Shown here: one piece after another, positions 38,433 through 47,585 of the stretch | Numbering within the stretch: the stretch's first letter is position 1 | Layout of the letters: the number at the start of each line of letters is the position of its first letter | Made by a program: the position numbers and the translations under genes | Origin: Pseudomonas mendocina | Lineage (GTDB): Bacteria > Pseudomonadota > Gammaproteobacteria > Pseudomonadales > Pseudomonadaceae | Reading direction: 5' to 3' | NCBI RefSeq assembly: GCF_003008615.1 | Contig: NZ_CP027657.1 | Coordinates: forward strand, 2,852,001-2,916,000 | DNA: 64,000 nucleotides | Notes under the pieces: model-generated | The model's input: only the letters and a program-made list of their open reading frames with translations | Told to the model about the DNA's origin: nothing | Database searches by the model: none

Positions 38433-39318
38433 GCGCTTGTTCGCGCAGCTGTTCGATGCGGGCATCCTTGTCCTGCCAAAGCTGGCTGACCCAGTCCTGC
38501 ATCTGCTGGCGGAACGCCGGGTCGTTCTGGTAATCGCCCTGCCACAAGGTCGGGTCGAGTTCGCGTGTCTGGATATCGATGATCACCTTGGGCACCTGGC
38601 CGCTGAGCAACGCCCAGAAGCCCGGCACCTGCTTGTCGGGGTAAACCAGGGTGACGTCCAGTACCGCGTCGATCTGCTCGCCCAGGGCGGCCAGAACGAA
38701 GGCCACGCCGCCGGCTTTGGGCTTGAGCAGGTAGCGGTAGGGTGATTGCTGCTGAGCCTGTTTGGCGGGGGTGAAGCGAGTGCCTTCGAGGAAGTTGACC
38801 ACGGTCACCGGCAAGCGCTTGAACTTCTCGCAGGCGGCCTTGGTGATTTCCAGATCCTTGCCCTGCATATGCGGGTTCTTTTTCAGAAAGGCTTTGGAGT
38901 AGCGCTTCATGAAGGGGTAATCCAGCGCCCAGAACGCCAGGCCGAGGAAGGGCACCCAGATCAGTTCCTGCTTGAGGAAGAACTTGAAGTAGGGCGTCTT
39001 GCGATTGAATGCCTGCACCAGGGCCGGAATGTCGACCCATGACTGGTGATTGCTGATCACCAGGTAGGAACTGTCGCTGCGCAGTTCGGCGTTACCACGG
39101 ATGTCCCAGCGCGTTGGCGTGAGCAGGGCGAAGATGCGTTTGCAGTTCTCGGCCCAGAACTCGGCCACCCACATCACGCCGCGTGAGCAGGCATCGCGGG
39201 CGTTTTGCCCGGGCAGGACGAACTTGCCGAGGGCGATCAGCAGCAGCGGCCCGATCAGGATCAGGGTGTTGGCGAGCAGCAGGACGATGTTGGCTAGGCC
39301 GGTCAGCAGAGGGCGCAT
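38428..39318 (-). CDS. 1-acyl-glycerol-3-phosphate acyltransferase (YihG-like)
   Basis: A 296-residue membrane acyltransferase of the PlsC/LPLAT superfamily. It starts at 39318 with a hydrophobic N-terminus (LLTGLANIVLLLANTLILIGPLLLIALG). Catalytic NHQSWVD (the HX4D box) and the acceptor motif FLEGTRFT are intact. Length and C-terminal part (IDIQTRELDPTLWQGDYQND) fit the YihG-type lysophosphatidate acyltransferases rather than the shorter essential PlsC. A longer frame up to 39477 has no plausible start site. Confidence 0.85.
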   Translation of the reverse strand: MRPLLTGLANIVLLLANTLILIGPLLLIALGKFVLPGQNARDACSRGVMWVAEFWAENCKRIFALLTPTRWDIRGNAELRSDSSYLVISNHQSWVDIPALVQAFNRKTPYFKFFLKQELIWVPFLGLAFWALDYPFMKRYSKAFLKKNPHMQGKDLEITKAACEKFKRLPVTVVNFLEGTRFTPAKQAQQQSPYRYLLKPKAGGVAFVLAALGEQIDAVLDVTLVYPDKQVPGFWALLSGQVPKVIIDIQTRELDPTLWQGDYQNDPAFRQQMQDWVSQLWQDKDARIEQLREQAP

Positions 39319-39480
39319 GTCGACTCCATGGCGGGCGGTGAGAGGCCATCTTATTGCAAGCGCGGCGCTTTGCTCAAAATTGCCCCTGACTGGCCTATTG
39401 CCAGTTGAGCGGCTATATGCCAATGATCGTTGCCATGGACACTCGTCCAGGGAAGGCGCTCTCACCTGCCGGTACACACC

Positions 39481-40719
39481 ATGCTCAAGCGGATTGCCGT
39501 CGCTGATCTACGCGTCGGAATGTTCATTCAGGAGTTTTGCGGATCCTGGATGGATCATCCCTTCTGGAAGTCCAAGTTTCTCCTCGAGTCGGAAAAGGAT
39601 CTTGCGCGTATTCGGGAGAGCGCGATCCGTGAGCTGTGGATCGACGTCAGCAAGGGCAGCGATGTCGCCGCCGGTGTGCAAGCCGCCAGCGAGGCCGAGG
39701 TGGAATGCGAGGCGCAAGCGCGGCTGCTGGCTGCCATCGAGCCGCCCAAGGTCAAGACGCTGTCGATGGAGCAGGAGCTCGAGCATGCGGTGAAGCTGTG
39801 CGCTCGCTCCAAGCAGGCGGTGATGGCCATGTTCGGCGATGCGCGCATGGGGCAGGCCTTGCAGTTCGAGCAGGCCGAGTTGCTGGTCGAGGAAATCTCC
39901 GATTCTGTGATGCGCCACCCCAACGCGTTGATCAGCCTGGCACGACTCAAACATGCCGACGAATACACCTACATGCACTCGGTGGCGGTCTGCGCCTTGA
40001 TGATCGCCCTGGCGCGTCAGCTCGGCCTGCCCGAGGCGGCGGTGCGTGAGGCCGGTTTGGCCGGGCTGCTGCATGACATCGGCAAGATGGCGGTGCCGCA
40101 AGCGCTGCTGGACAAGCCGGGAAAACTCACCGAGACCGAGTTCGCCACGGTGCGCCGCCACCCGGAAGAAGGCGGCAGCATCCTCATCGCCAGCAAGCAG
40201 GTCAGTGCGCTGGTGCTGGACGTTTGCCTGCACCATCACGAGAAGGTCGATGGCAGTGGTTATCCGCATCATCTGCAGGGTGACCAGATCAGCCTGCTGG
40301 CGAAGATGGGCGCGGTCTGCGATGTATACGATGCCATCACCTCCAACCGGCCTTACAAGCAGGGCTGGGATCCGGCTGAATCGATCCGCAAGATGGCCGA
40401 ATGGAAAGGCCATTTCGACGAGCTGGTGTTCCAGGCGTTCGTCAAGACCGTCGGCATCTATCCGGTCGGAGCGCTGGTGCGCCTGCAAAGTGGTCGCCTG
40501 GCGGTGGTGCTGGAGCAGAACCCCAAGGCGTTGCTGGCACCGAGGGTCAAGGTGTTCTTCTCGGCCAAGTCACGTATGCCGTTACCGCAGGCTGTGGTCG
40601 ACCTGAGCAAACCAGGCGTCGAGGATCGCATCGTTGGCCGCGAGCCGGCAGAGGAATGGGGGTTCGAGCGACTCGATGAGTTGTGGAGTGGGCTTTCCCT
40701 GGATGGGCAAGGGCGTTAG
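39481..40719 (+). CDS. HD-GYP domain protein, probable c-di-GMP phosphodiesterase
   Basis: A 412-residue protein with an N-terminal DUF3391 domain (MLKRIAVADLRVGMFIQEF) and a C-terminal HD-GYP domain. Metal and signature residues are visible: HSVAVCALM, GLLHDIGK, RRHPEEGG, HHHEKVDGSGYP and the ACD-type region GAVCDVYDAITSNRPYK. The HD pair and GYP are present, so it should hydrolyse c-di-GMP, but activity was not tested. It is divergent from the acyltransferase gene. Confidence 0.93.
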   Translation: MLKRIAVADLRVGMFIQEFCGSWMDHPFWKSKFLLESEKDLARIRESAIRELWIDVSKGSDVAAGVQAASEAEVECEAQARLLAAIEPPKVKTLSMEQELEHAVKLCARSKQAVMAMFGDARMGQALQFEQAELLVEEISDSVMRHPNALISLARLKHADEYTYMHSVAVCALMIALARQLGLPEAAVREAGLAGLLHDIGKMAVPQALLDKPGKLTETEFATVRRHPEEGGSILIASKQVSALVLDVCLHHHEKVDGSGYPHHLQGDQISLLAKMGAVCDVYDAITSNRPYKQGWDPAESIRKMAEWKGHFDELVFQAFVKTVGIYPVGALVRLQSGRLAVVLEQNPKALLAPRVKVFFSAKSRMPLPQAVVDLSKPGVEDRIVGREPAEEWGFERLDELWSGLSLDGQGR

Positions 40720-40807
40720 TCACGCAGCACCCTGTAATCCTTTTTCGGGAACATGACGCGCTCGCCACAGTCGGAAGTGCGGTCAACCTGAGCATGAGGA
40801 TTCTTCC

Positions 40808-41320
40808 GTGAAATACGCCCTGCTTCTACTGGCCGCCGTCATCAGTCTGCCGACGCTGGCCGATGAGCAGCCCGACCTCTATGGCCGCTACGAATTGATC
40901 AAACTCCCCGCCCTGGGGCAGACCCTCAAGGCCAAGATGGACACCGGCGCCATGACCGCCTCGTTGTCGGCCAAGGACATCGAACCGTTCAAACGCGATG
41001 GTGAGGATTGGGTACGCTTCCGCCTGGCTGTCGAGGGTGCCGAAGACACGCTTTACGAACACCCGCTGGTGCGCATCGCCGAGATCAAGAAGCGCGCCGA
41101 AGAGGCGGGTGACTCGGCCTCGCAGGAAGTGGCCTATTCGCAGCGCCCAGTAATCGAGATGCCGATCTGCCTGGGTGATGAAGAGCGCACGATCGAGGTC
41201 AACCTGACTGATCGCAGTACTTTCAGCTATCCCCTGCTGATTGGTGCCAGCGCCATGCGCGATCTTGGTGCGGCAGTGAACCCGGCCGAGCGCTACACCC
41301 GCGACCGTCCCCAATGCTGA
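40808..41320 (+). CDS. Secreted RimB/retropepsin-like protease family protein
   Basis: A 170-residue protein starting with GTG (GAGGA 7 bp upstream). It has a signal peptide (VKYALLLLAAVISLPTLA) and the retropepsin-like fold of the ATP-dependent-zinc-protease family (DUF785): Asp in KAKMDTGAMTASLSA is the equivalent of the aspartic catalytic motif (D-T-G), and the second half reads RPVIEMPICLGDEERTIEVNLTDRSTFSYPLLIG. Members are linked to RimK in some genomes; no such partner is nearby. Confidence 0.82.
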   Translation: MKYALLLLAAVISLPTLADEQPDLYGRYELIKLPALGQTLKAKMDTGAMTASLSAKDIEPFKRDGEDWVRFRLAVEGAEDTLYEHPLVRIAEIKKRAEEAGDSASQEVAYSQRPVIEMPICLGDEERTIEVNLTDRSTFSYPLLIGASAMRDLGAAVNPAERYTRDRPQC

Positions 41321-41482
41321 GTTAATTGTCGCATTTCGGAAAAGCTTGATACTCATTGGCCATTACACTCGACGAGAGTGTCCCGTAGCGACTTCCCCGA
41401 CTCTGGGGGCGACGGGCCTGCTTTTTGCTATTAGCAATTTATTGCCAGGCCAGTAGGCCCAACAGGTCGCTGAGGTGTCGCC

Positions 41483-43513
41483 ATGACAGGAGTACTCAAG
41501 CCGGGTGTACGGCTGCTCCAGCGTTTCAGTTTTGCCCACAAATTCCAGCTGGTGTTTCTGCTGTTCGCATTGCCGCTTGGTTATGCCCTGTGGGTGATCA
41601 GCAGCGATTACCTGGCAAGGCTGCAGTCCGTCGACCACGAAGTCGAAGGTGCCCAGGCGCTCGAGCTGATGGCCCAGGTGCAGCAGGAACTGATCGCCCA
41701 GCGCACTTTGCTGGCGCGTTGGAAGGGCACCGAGAAAAGCGCCGAGGGTTTGCTGCAACAACGTGAAGCGCAGCTCGACGAGGCCTTGCAGAAGGCCGCT
41801 GAGCCGCTGCAGAGCGGGCTGGTCAGTGATGATGCGAGGCAGCATTTTCAAGCGCTGCAAGGCGAGCGTGACAGTCTGCGCGCGGCCAGTCTGAGCAAGG
41901 TGGCATTGCCCGATGCGCTGGAGCGTTACCAGAAAGCCCTGCTCCATCTGATCGCTCTGCGCGAGCAGGTCGCGACAGACAGCGCGCTGATTCTCGATCC
42001 GCGCCTCGATACCTACCTGATGATGGAGCAGATCACCTACATTATGCCGCGTCTGCTCGAGCAGCTCGGTACCTTCGCCGCGCAGGGCCATGGTGCGGTG
42101 GTCTCGCAGCATTTCACCTTGCAAAGCCGAGTGCTGATCCGTGACCTGCGCAGCAGCCTCGATGAGCAGCGGGCGCAACTGGTCAAGGCGCAGACCACCC
42201 TGTCGCGTAAGGCGCCGCAGGCCATGCGCCAACTGAGTGCGCCTTTCGAGGCCTCGCTCAAGGCTTTTGACGAATTTCTCCTGCAGATCGATCGCGATAT
42301 GTTCGACGCCAGCCCCATGGCGTTGACTCCCGAACAGTTCGTGCAGCGTGTCGAGACTCTGGAGACGCAATTGCAGGCGCTGCAACAGGCGCTCTATCAG
42401 CAGTTCTCCGCCAGCCTTGGGCACTACCAACAGCAGGCGCTGCAATCGATGATCGAGGCCATTGGCGCATTCGTCGTACTGGCCTTGTTGGCGATGTACG
42501 TGCTGATGTGCCTGAACGCGTCGATCCGCATCAGCACCAGCAACATCATCGACGCGGCGCGAGGGCTACGTGACGGCGACCTGCGTGTGCGTATGGAGGT
42601 CAGCGGCCGCGATGATCTGGCCGCCATCGCCCAGGCACTGAATACCGCGGTCGAGCAGATGCGCCAGTCGCTGCAGGGCGTCAATCAGGAAAGCCAGCAG
42701 CTCGATGGCACGGTGCAACTGCTCGGTGGTCAGGCGCGCGATGCGCTGGATGCGGTCGAGCAGCAACAGGCGCAGATGAGTCAGATCGCTACCGCGGCCA
42801 CGCAGATGGCCGCCACCGCCCAGAGCGTGGCGCAGAGCTGCGAACAGGCGGCCGTAGAGGCGCAGCAGACTCGCGAGGTGGCGCTGGGCAGCAACCAGCG
42901 TAGCGAGCGCACCAGTGCTAGCATGCGCCAGCTCAGCAGCCGCTTGAGCGACAGTGCCGAAGCGTTGCAGCAGTTGCGCGAACAGACCCAGCAGATCAAC
43001 CGAGTGGTCGAGGTGATCAAGGGCATCGCCGAGCAGACCAACCTGCTGGCGCTCAATGCCGCCATCGAAGCGGCGCGTGCCGGCGAGGCCGGGCGTGGTT
43101 TTGCCGTGGTCGCCGACGAGGTGCGCTCGCTGTCCAAGCGCACCCAGGACTCCACTCAGGAAATCGCCCAGACCGTGGACGACCTGCAGCGCGTGGTTGG
43201 CCAGTCGGTGACCTTGATGGAGAGTGCCTGCAAGCAGGCGGATGGCGATATCGGCAGCGTACTGGCGATGAGTGATGACCTGCAGGCCATCGTCGACTCG
43301 GTGCAACGCGTTACCGATCGCCTGGCGCAGATCGCCACTGCCGCCGAGCAGCAGGCAGCCACGGCCGATGAGGTCAGTGGCAATATCCAACAGGTGGATC
43401 AGGCGGCCGGACAATTGCTCGATGGTGCCCAGGCGGTGAGCAGCGCTGCCGAGCAGTTGCGTCGGGGCAGCGAAGGGCTGGCGCAGAATACCCGGCGCTT
43501 CAGGCTGGACTGA
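41483..43513 (+). CDS. Methyl-accepting chemotaxis protein with large periplasmic helical domain
   Basis: A 676-residue chemoreceptor. TM1 ([18 protein letters not shown], about 24-42) is followed by a roughly 280-residue, Q/E/L-rich, helical periplasmic region, TM2 ([19 protein letters not shown], about 325-345), HAMP (about 350-400) and a cytoplasmic hairpin with [20 protein letters not shown]. The sensor looks like a helical-bundle type (nitrate/nitrite or related NIT-like) rather than CACHE. No CheR pentapeptide at the C-terminus. Divergent in type from the other receptor. Confidence 0.92.
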   Translation: MTGVLKPGVRLLQRFSFAHKFQLVFLLFALPLGYALWVISSDYLARLQSVDHEVEGAQALELMAQVQQELIAQRTLLARWKGTEKSAEGLLQQREAQLDEALQKAAEPLQSGLVSDDARQHFQALQGERDSLRAASLSKVALPDALERYQKALLHLIALREQVATDSALILDPRLDTYLMMEQITYIMPRLLEQLGTFAAQGHGAVVSQHFTLQSRVLIRDLRSSLDEQRAQLVKAQTTLSRKAPQAMRQLSAPFEASLKAFDEFLLQIDRDMFDASPMALTPEQFVQRVETLETQLQALQQALYQQFSASLGHYQQQALQSMIEAIGAFVVLALLAMYVLMCLNASIRISTSNIIDAARGLRDGDLRVRMEVSGRDDLAAIAQALNTAVEQMRQSLQGVNQESQQLDGTVQLLGGQARDALDAVEQQQAQMSQIATAATQMAATAQSVAQSCEQAAVEAQQTREVALGSNQRSERTSASMRQLSSRLSDSAEALQQLREQTQQINRVVEVIKGIAEQTNLLALNAAIEAARAGEAGRGFAVVADEVRSLSKRTQDSTQEIAQTVDDLQRVVGQSVTLMESACKQADGDIGSVLAMSDDLQAIVDSVQRVTDRLAQIATAAEQQAATADEVSGNIQQVDQAAGQLLDGAQAVSSAAEQLRRGSEGLAQNTRRFRLD

Positions 43514-43682
43514 AAGGTTGTTGGCCAGTGACCACGCTGGGTTGAGGCTGGATTGGCCAAATCGGTTGCCTTGGTGTCGCTCCAAGGCTGACCGTTCGGC
43601 GTAACTCTGCTATAGCTCTGTCCTGCGTTCGTCCGTTGTTTGTCGAAGGCCTCACCTTAAAAGAACAAGCAGGAACCCCAGT

Positions 43683-44123
43683 ATGAAGACCGTCGCCGAG
43701 ATTCTCCGTAACAAGCCAAACGCCTATGTCTACAGCGTCGACATCGATGATTCCCTGCTGGTGGGGTTGCAGGTCATGGCCGAGAAGGGCGTGGGGGCTC
43801 TGGTGGTGCTGTCCGGCGGGCGCCTGGCGGGAATCGTCAGCGAGCGCGACTACGTGCGTAAGGTCGCCCTGGCCGAGCGCTCGATGCTCAGTGCCAAGGT
43901 CAGCGAAATCATGACCCGCGAGGTCATCAGCGTCGGCCCACGTGACACCCTGCAGAGCTGCCTGGAACTGATGACCGAACGTCGCCTGCGCCACCTGCCG
44001 GTGTTGGCCGAGGGCGAACTGATCGGCCTGCTGTCCATCGGTGACCTGGTCAAGGAAACCATCGCCGAACAGGCCGACCTGATTCGCCAGCTGGAGCAGT
44101 ACATCCGCGGCGAGATTCCGTAA
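43683..44123 (+). CDS. CBS-domain-pair protein
   Basis: A 146-residue soluble protein made of two CBS domains (about 10-65 and 75-130) and nothing else: GALVVLSGGRLAGIVSERDYVRKV and LRHLPVLAEGELIGLLSIGDLVKE. CBS pairs bind adenosine nucleotides. It resembles a small stress or hypoxia-type CBS protein; no partner lies in the same operon. Confidence 0.88.
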   Translation: MKTVAEILRNKPNAYVYSVDIDDSLLVGLQVMAEKGVGALVVLSGGRLAGIVSERDYVRKVALAERSMLSAKVSEIMTREVISVGPRDTLQSCLELMTERRLRHLPVLAEGELIGLLSIGDLVKETIAEQADLIRQLEQYIRGEIP

Positions 44124-44142
44124 GACCTGTTCTCGGTGAGTT

Positions 44143-44240
44143 GCCCGGATGCAATCCGGGAAATCGCGCCGCCTATTCCCCGGATTGCATCCGGGCTACG
44201 AGGCCAGCCACTGTAGGAGCGGATTTATCCGCGAAATCGC
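44143..44240. repeat. Two palindromic repeats between the CBS gene and creB
   Basis: CCCGGATGCAATCCGGG and CCCCGGATTGCATCCGGGCT (44143-44199) repeat the 19.5-kb element. CTGTAGGAGCGGATTTATCC (44212) follows, a unit that recurs inverted at 47.56 kb. Confidence 0.75.
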
Positions 44241-44394
44241 GGTGCAACTGCGAGCGACTACTGCGTGCAGGCACGCCTAGGCCGGCTTGACGTCAGTATC
44301 CCGTAGGGCGGGTGAAACCCGCCAATACCTCACTTGACGCTGGCTCCCGTGCTCGGCAGTCTCCCGCAGTCGAATTCCAGGTGCAGGACGCCCG

Positions 44395-45075
44395 ATGCCG
44401 CAGATACTGATAGTCGAAGACGAAGCCGCGATTGCCGATACGCTGGTCTATGCCCTGCAGGCCGAAGGCTTTCTCACCCAGTGGACGAGCCTCGGGGGCG
44501 AGGCACTGACGTTGTTGGAGAACGGCGCTTTCGACCTGGCCATCCTTGACGTTGGCCTCCCCGATATCAGCGGCTTCGAAGTGTGCAAGCGCCTGCGCCG
44601 TTTCTCCGAGGTGCCGGTGATCTTCCTCACCGCGCGCAGCGAGGAGATCGATCGCGTGGTGGGCCTGGAAATCGGCGCCGACGACTACGTGGTCAAACCC
44701 TTCAGCCCGCGTGAGGTGGCCGCTAGGGTCAAGGCCATCCTCAAGCGCGTCGCTCCGCGTGAAACGCCAGCCGCCAGCGCACCGAGCGTCTTCCAGGTCG
44801 ACGATGCGGCCTTTCGCATCCACTACCATGGCCAGGCACTGAACCTCACTCGCCACGAATTTCGTCTGCTGCGCACACTGCTTGACCAGCCGCGTCGGGT
44901 GTATTCCCGTGAGCAACTGCTCGACGCTCTTGGCGTGGCCAGCGAGGCGGGCTACGAACGTAACGTCGACAGCCATATCAAGAGCGTGCGCGCCAAGTTG
45001 CGCACCATCGCCCCCGCCGAAGAGCCGATCCAGACCCATCGCGGCCTGGGCTACAGCTACGATCCAGAGGCTTGA
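44395..45075 (+). CDS. creB: CreB response regulator
   Basis: A 226-residue OmpR-type response regulator. Acidic pocket EDE at 8-10, phospho-acceptor Asp52 in LAILDVGLPD, Lys in VVKPFSP, and a winged helix with LTRHEFRLLRTLLDQPRRVYSREQLL. It overlaps the pathway with CreC 3 bp downstream. The Cre system affects carbon metabolism, fitness and beta-lactam response and activates creD; here creD lies 8.5 kb away. Confidence 0.9.
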   Translation: MPQILIVEDEAAIADTLVYALQAEGFLTQWTSLGGEALTLLENGAFDLAILDVGLPDISGFEVCKRLRRFSEVPVIFLTARSEEIDRVVGLEIGADDYVVKPFSPREVAARVKAILKRVAPRETPAASAPSVFQVDDAAFRIHYHGQALNLTRHEFRLLRTLLDQPRRVYSREQLLDALGVASEAGYERNVDSHIKSVRAKLRTIAPAEEPIQTHRGLGYSYDPEA

Positions 45076-45078
45076 GCC

Positions 45079-46500
45079 ATGCCGCTCGGCGTTCGCATCT
45101 TCCTCGTCTACTTCCTCTTCGTCGGCCTGGCCGGCTGGTTCGTGCTGAGCACGGTGATGGACGAGATTCGTCCCGGCGTACGCCAGAGCACCGAGGAAAC
45201 CCTGGTCGATACTGCCAACCTGCTGGCCGAGATCCTGCGCGATGAGGTCAGGGCCGGCACCCTGGGGCAAGGGCGCCTGAACGATGCGTTGGAGGCCTAT
45301 GGTCGGCGTCAGCCACAGGCGGCGATCTGGGGGCTGACCAAGGCCGAGGTCAACCACCGCATCTACGTCACCGACGCCCAGGGCATTGTCCTGCTCGACT
45401 CCACTGGGCAGGCGGTCGGCCAGGATTATTCGCGCTGGAACGATGTGCTGCTGACCCTGCGGGGCCAGTACGGCGCCCGTTCGACCCGCGAAGACCCGAA
45501 TGACTCCGACTCTTCGGTGATGTATGTGGCGGCGCCGATCAAGGATGGTGAGCAGATCATCGGTGTGGTGTCGGTGGCCAAGCCCAACCGCACCCTGCAG
45601 CCCTATATCGAGCGTTCGCAGACGCGCCTGGGTTGGCTCGGCGCAGGGCTGATCGGCCTTGGACTGCTGATCGGCGCGTTGCTGTCCTGGTGGCTCAGCG
45701 CGGCGCTGGGCAAGCTGACTCGCTATGCTCAGTCCGTCAGCGAGGGCCAACGCGCCGAGGCCCCGAACGTGCGCGGCGGTGAGCTGGGGCAGTTGGCCAA
45801 AGCGGTGGAACGCATGCGCACCGAGCTCGAAGGCAAGGCCTACGTCGAGCGTTACGTACACACCCTGACCCACGAACTGAAGAGCCCGCTGGCGGCCATC
45901 CGTGGTGCCGCCGAACTGCTCGAAGGTGATATGCCGGCCGAGCAGCGCCAGCGCTTCGTGGGCAATATCCAGCAGGAAAGCGCGCGTCTGCAGAACCTGA
46001 TCGAACGCCTGCTGCACCTGGCCCAGGTGGAACAGCGCCAGGGCCTGGAAGAGCGGGTGAGCGTGCCGCTGACGCCACTGGTGGAAGAATTGCTGCAGGC
46101 GCAGCAGGCACGCATCACTGCCGCCAATCTGCAGATCGACCAAGCGTTGCCTGCCGGTCTCAGCCTGAGCGGCGAACGCTTCCTGCTGCGCCAGGCGCTG
46201 GCCAATCTGCTGGACAACGCCCTGGACTTCACTCCACCCGGCGGACACATCCGCATCACCGCCGAACGTCAGGGCGAGCGCATCGTCCTGCGCCTGTTCA
46301 ACCAGGGCGAAGCCATCCCTGGCTACGCGCTGGCGCGCCTCACCGAGCGCTTCTACTCCCTGCCACGCCCCAACGGCGGCCGTAAAAGCACCGGCCTGGG
46401 CCTGAACTTCGTGCAGGAAGTGGCCGAGCTGCATGGTGGCGAGCTGCATATCGGCAATGTCGAAGGAGGGGTGGAAGTACGCCTGACGCTCCCCGCGTAG
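45079..46500 (+). CDS. creC: CreC sensor histidine kinase
   Basis: A 473-residue membrane kinase. TM1 is VFLVYFLFVGLAGWFVLS; a periplasmic domain (about 35-185) ends at TM2 (GLIGLGLLIGALLSWWL); HAMP follows, then the H-box VHTLTHELKSPLAAIRG, N-box NLLDNALDFTPPGG, and a G-box STGLGLNFVQEV. It follows creB by 3 bp. Its TAG stop codon is part of a repeat unit (GTAGGGTGCGCC). Confidence 0.9.
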   Translation: MPLGVRIFLVYFLFVGLAGWFVLSTVMDEIRPGVRQSTEETLVDTANLLAEILRDEVRAGTLGQGRLNDALEAYGRRQPQAAIWGLTKAEVNHRIYVTDAQGIVLLDSTGQAVGQDYSRWNDVLLTLRGQYGARSTREDPNDSDSSVMYVAAPIKDGEQIIGVVSVAKPNRTLQPYIERSQTRLGWLGAGLIGLGLLIGALLSWWLSAALGKLTRYAQSVSEGQRAEAPNVRGGELGQLAKAVERMRTELEGKAYVERYVHTLTHELKSPLAAIRGAAELLEGDMPAEQRQRFVGNIQQESARLQNLIERLLHLAQVEQRQGLEERVSVPLTPLVEELLQAQQARITAANLQIDQALPAGLSLSGERFLLRQALANLLDNALDFTPPGGHIRITAERQGERIVLRLFNQGEAIPGYALARLTERFYSLPRPNGGRKSTGLGLNFVQEVAELHGGELHIGNVEGGVEVRLTLPA

Positions 46501-46517
46501 GGTGCGCCGCGCGCACC
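46498..46517. repeat. REP-like repeat monomer at the creC stop
   Basis: TAGGGTGCGCCGCGCGCACC directly overlaps the creC TAG. No second inverted copy follows. Confidence 0.7.
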
Positions 46518-46687
46518 GGCTGCCTCGTGGGAGAGCCTTTAGCCGCGATGGGGCGCGTAGGATGGGTAGAGCAACGCGAAATCCAGGCTACTTACTTGCT
46601 CAAAACAACCAATGAATGCCAAGACGCTATGAGCGTTCCAGCCAGGCCGAAGGCCGCATTCCTGAGTAGCCTTTTGCCCACGCGATT
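46518..46687. other. Gene-free stretch after creC
   Basis: About 170 bp with no gene and no clear motif; nothing else was seen. Confidence 0.4.
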
Positions 46688-46884
46688 CTAGGTGAACGCC
46701 TGGGATTTGTGCAGCGCTTGCTCGCTTGTTGCGTCGATCACACTGGCTGCCAGAAGCAGTAACGCACCCAGTGGAATATTCAGAAAAGCGATCTCGAAGA
46801 AGCCGCAGAGCAGAGCCATGGCGCTGCCAGTACAAGCGGAGTGAGGATAAAGGCTGCCAGGGCGCTTCTGCTTTCTCGGTGCAT
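46688..46884 (-). pseudogene. Frameshifted small membrane protein coupled to the VOC gene
   Basis: An ATG at 46884 overlaps the TGA of the VOC gene (TGATG) and opens MHRESRSALAAFILTPLVLA, but the frame ends after 34 residues. Another frame of the same strand then reads MALLCGFFEIAFLNIPLGAL and LLLAASVIDATSEQALHKSQ until the stop at 46688. Joining them at about 46820 by a single indel gives a protein of about 66 residues with two membrane helices. That suggests a recently broken gene, or a sequencing error. Confidence 0.4.
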
Positions 46885-47255
46885 CAGTCGTCCGTATGCA
46901 GGTGGCAAACCGCTTCGATGTTGTGTCCGTCTGGGCCAATGACGAACGCGCCGTAGTAGTTCGGATGGTAGTGCGGACGCACCCCAGGAGGGCCGTTGTC
47001 CTTTCCGCCCGCAGCCAGCGCGGCCGTATAGAACGCATCTACTTCGGCGCGACTCTGGGCGGTGATGGCGATGTGGAGATGAGCAGGTTTCTCCGAAGAT
47101 TCGGATAGCCAGAGCGACGGCTTGCCGTTGCGTCCGATGCCGACGCTGTGAGGCCCTTCCATGGCGACGGTCACGCCCAATGGCTGCAATGCCTTCAGGA
47201 AGAAAGACTTGCTTTCGGCCAAGCTGGTGACGCCAATGCCCAGGTGATCAAACAT
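46884..47255 (-). CDS. VOC-family (glyoxalase/dioxygenase fold) protein
   Basis: A 123-residue single-domain VOC protein. It starts at 47255 with MFDHLGIGVTSLAESKSFF, the usual start of such proteins, with GGAG 6 bp before. HLHIAITAQSRAEVDAFY and GAFVIGPDGHNIEAVCH provide the beta-alpha-beta-beta-beta repeats and candidate metal ligands (H in the DHLG and AHLH motifs, E in IEAV). Substrate unknown. Confidence 0.85.
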   Translation of the reverse strand: MFDHLGIGVTSLAESKSFFLKALQPLGVTVAMEGPHSVGIGRNGKPSLWLSESSEKPAHLHIAITAQSRAEVDAFYTAALAAGGKDNGPPGVRPHYHPNYYGAFVIGPDGHNIEAVCHLHTDD

Positions 47256-47561
47256 ATATCTCTCCACGCGGATTAGCGCTGGATGCTGTCCGCGGCCTAA
47301 TCGTTGTTAAGGGGGCGTGATTTAGCCCGTCCCAGTGAGCGCAGCGAGCGGTTTTAACCAATTGGAAGGTGTTTACTGAACATGAAATTCTTTTTCAATT
47401 AGCAATGTTCCTTGTCTCTTCACTTGAAATACCCAAGGGCCTGATTTGGTCTCCCAGGGATAACCATTGGCAAGTCGTATTCAGGCGCGTCGTACCGGCA
47501 TATCTGATCCCCCTGAGTATCGCTACGCTCAATCTAGACTAAGGCTCTCAGGCGGCAATGA
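47256..47561. other. Lower-GC gene-free stretch
   Basis: About 300 bp of visibly lower GC than the surroundings, with no gene, RNA or known motif identified. It could contain a promoter for the VOC gene near 47.27-47.35 kb. Confidence 0.4.
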
Positions 47562-47585
47562 TCGCGGCTAAAGCCGCTCCTACAG
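47562..47585. repeat. Repeat unit at the helicase stop
   Basis: GCGGCTAAAGCCGCTCCTAC is the inverted form of the unit at 44212. The stop codon of the helicase gene (complement of 47580-47582, TAG) is the TAG of this unit. Confidence 0.7.
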
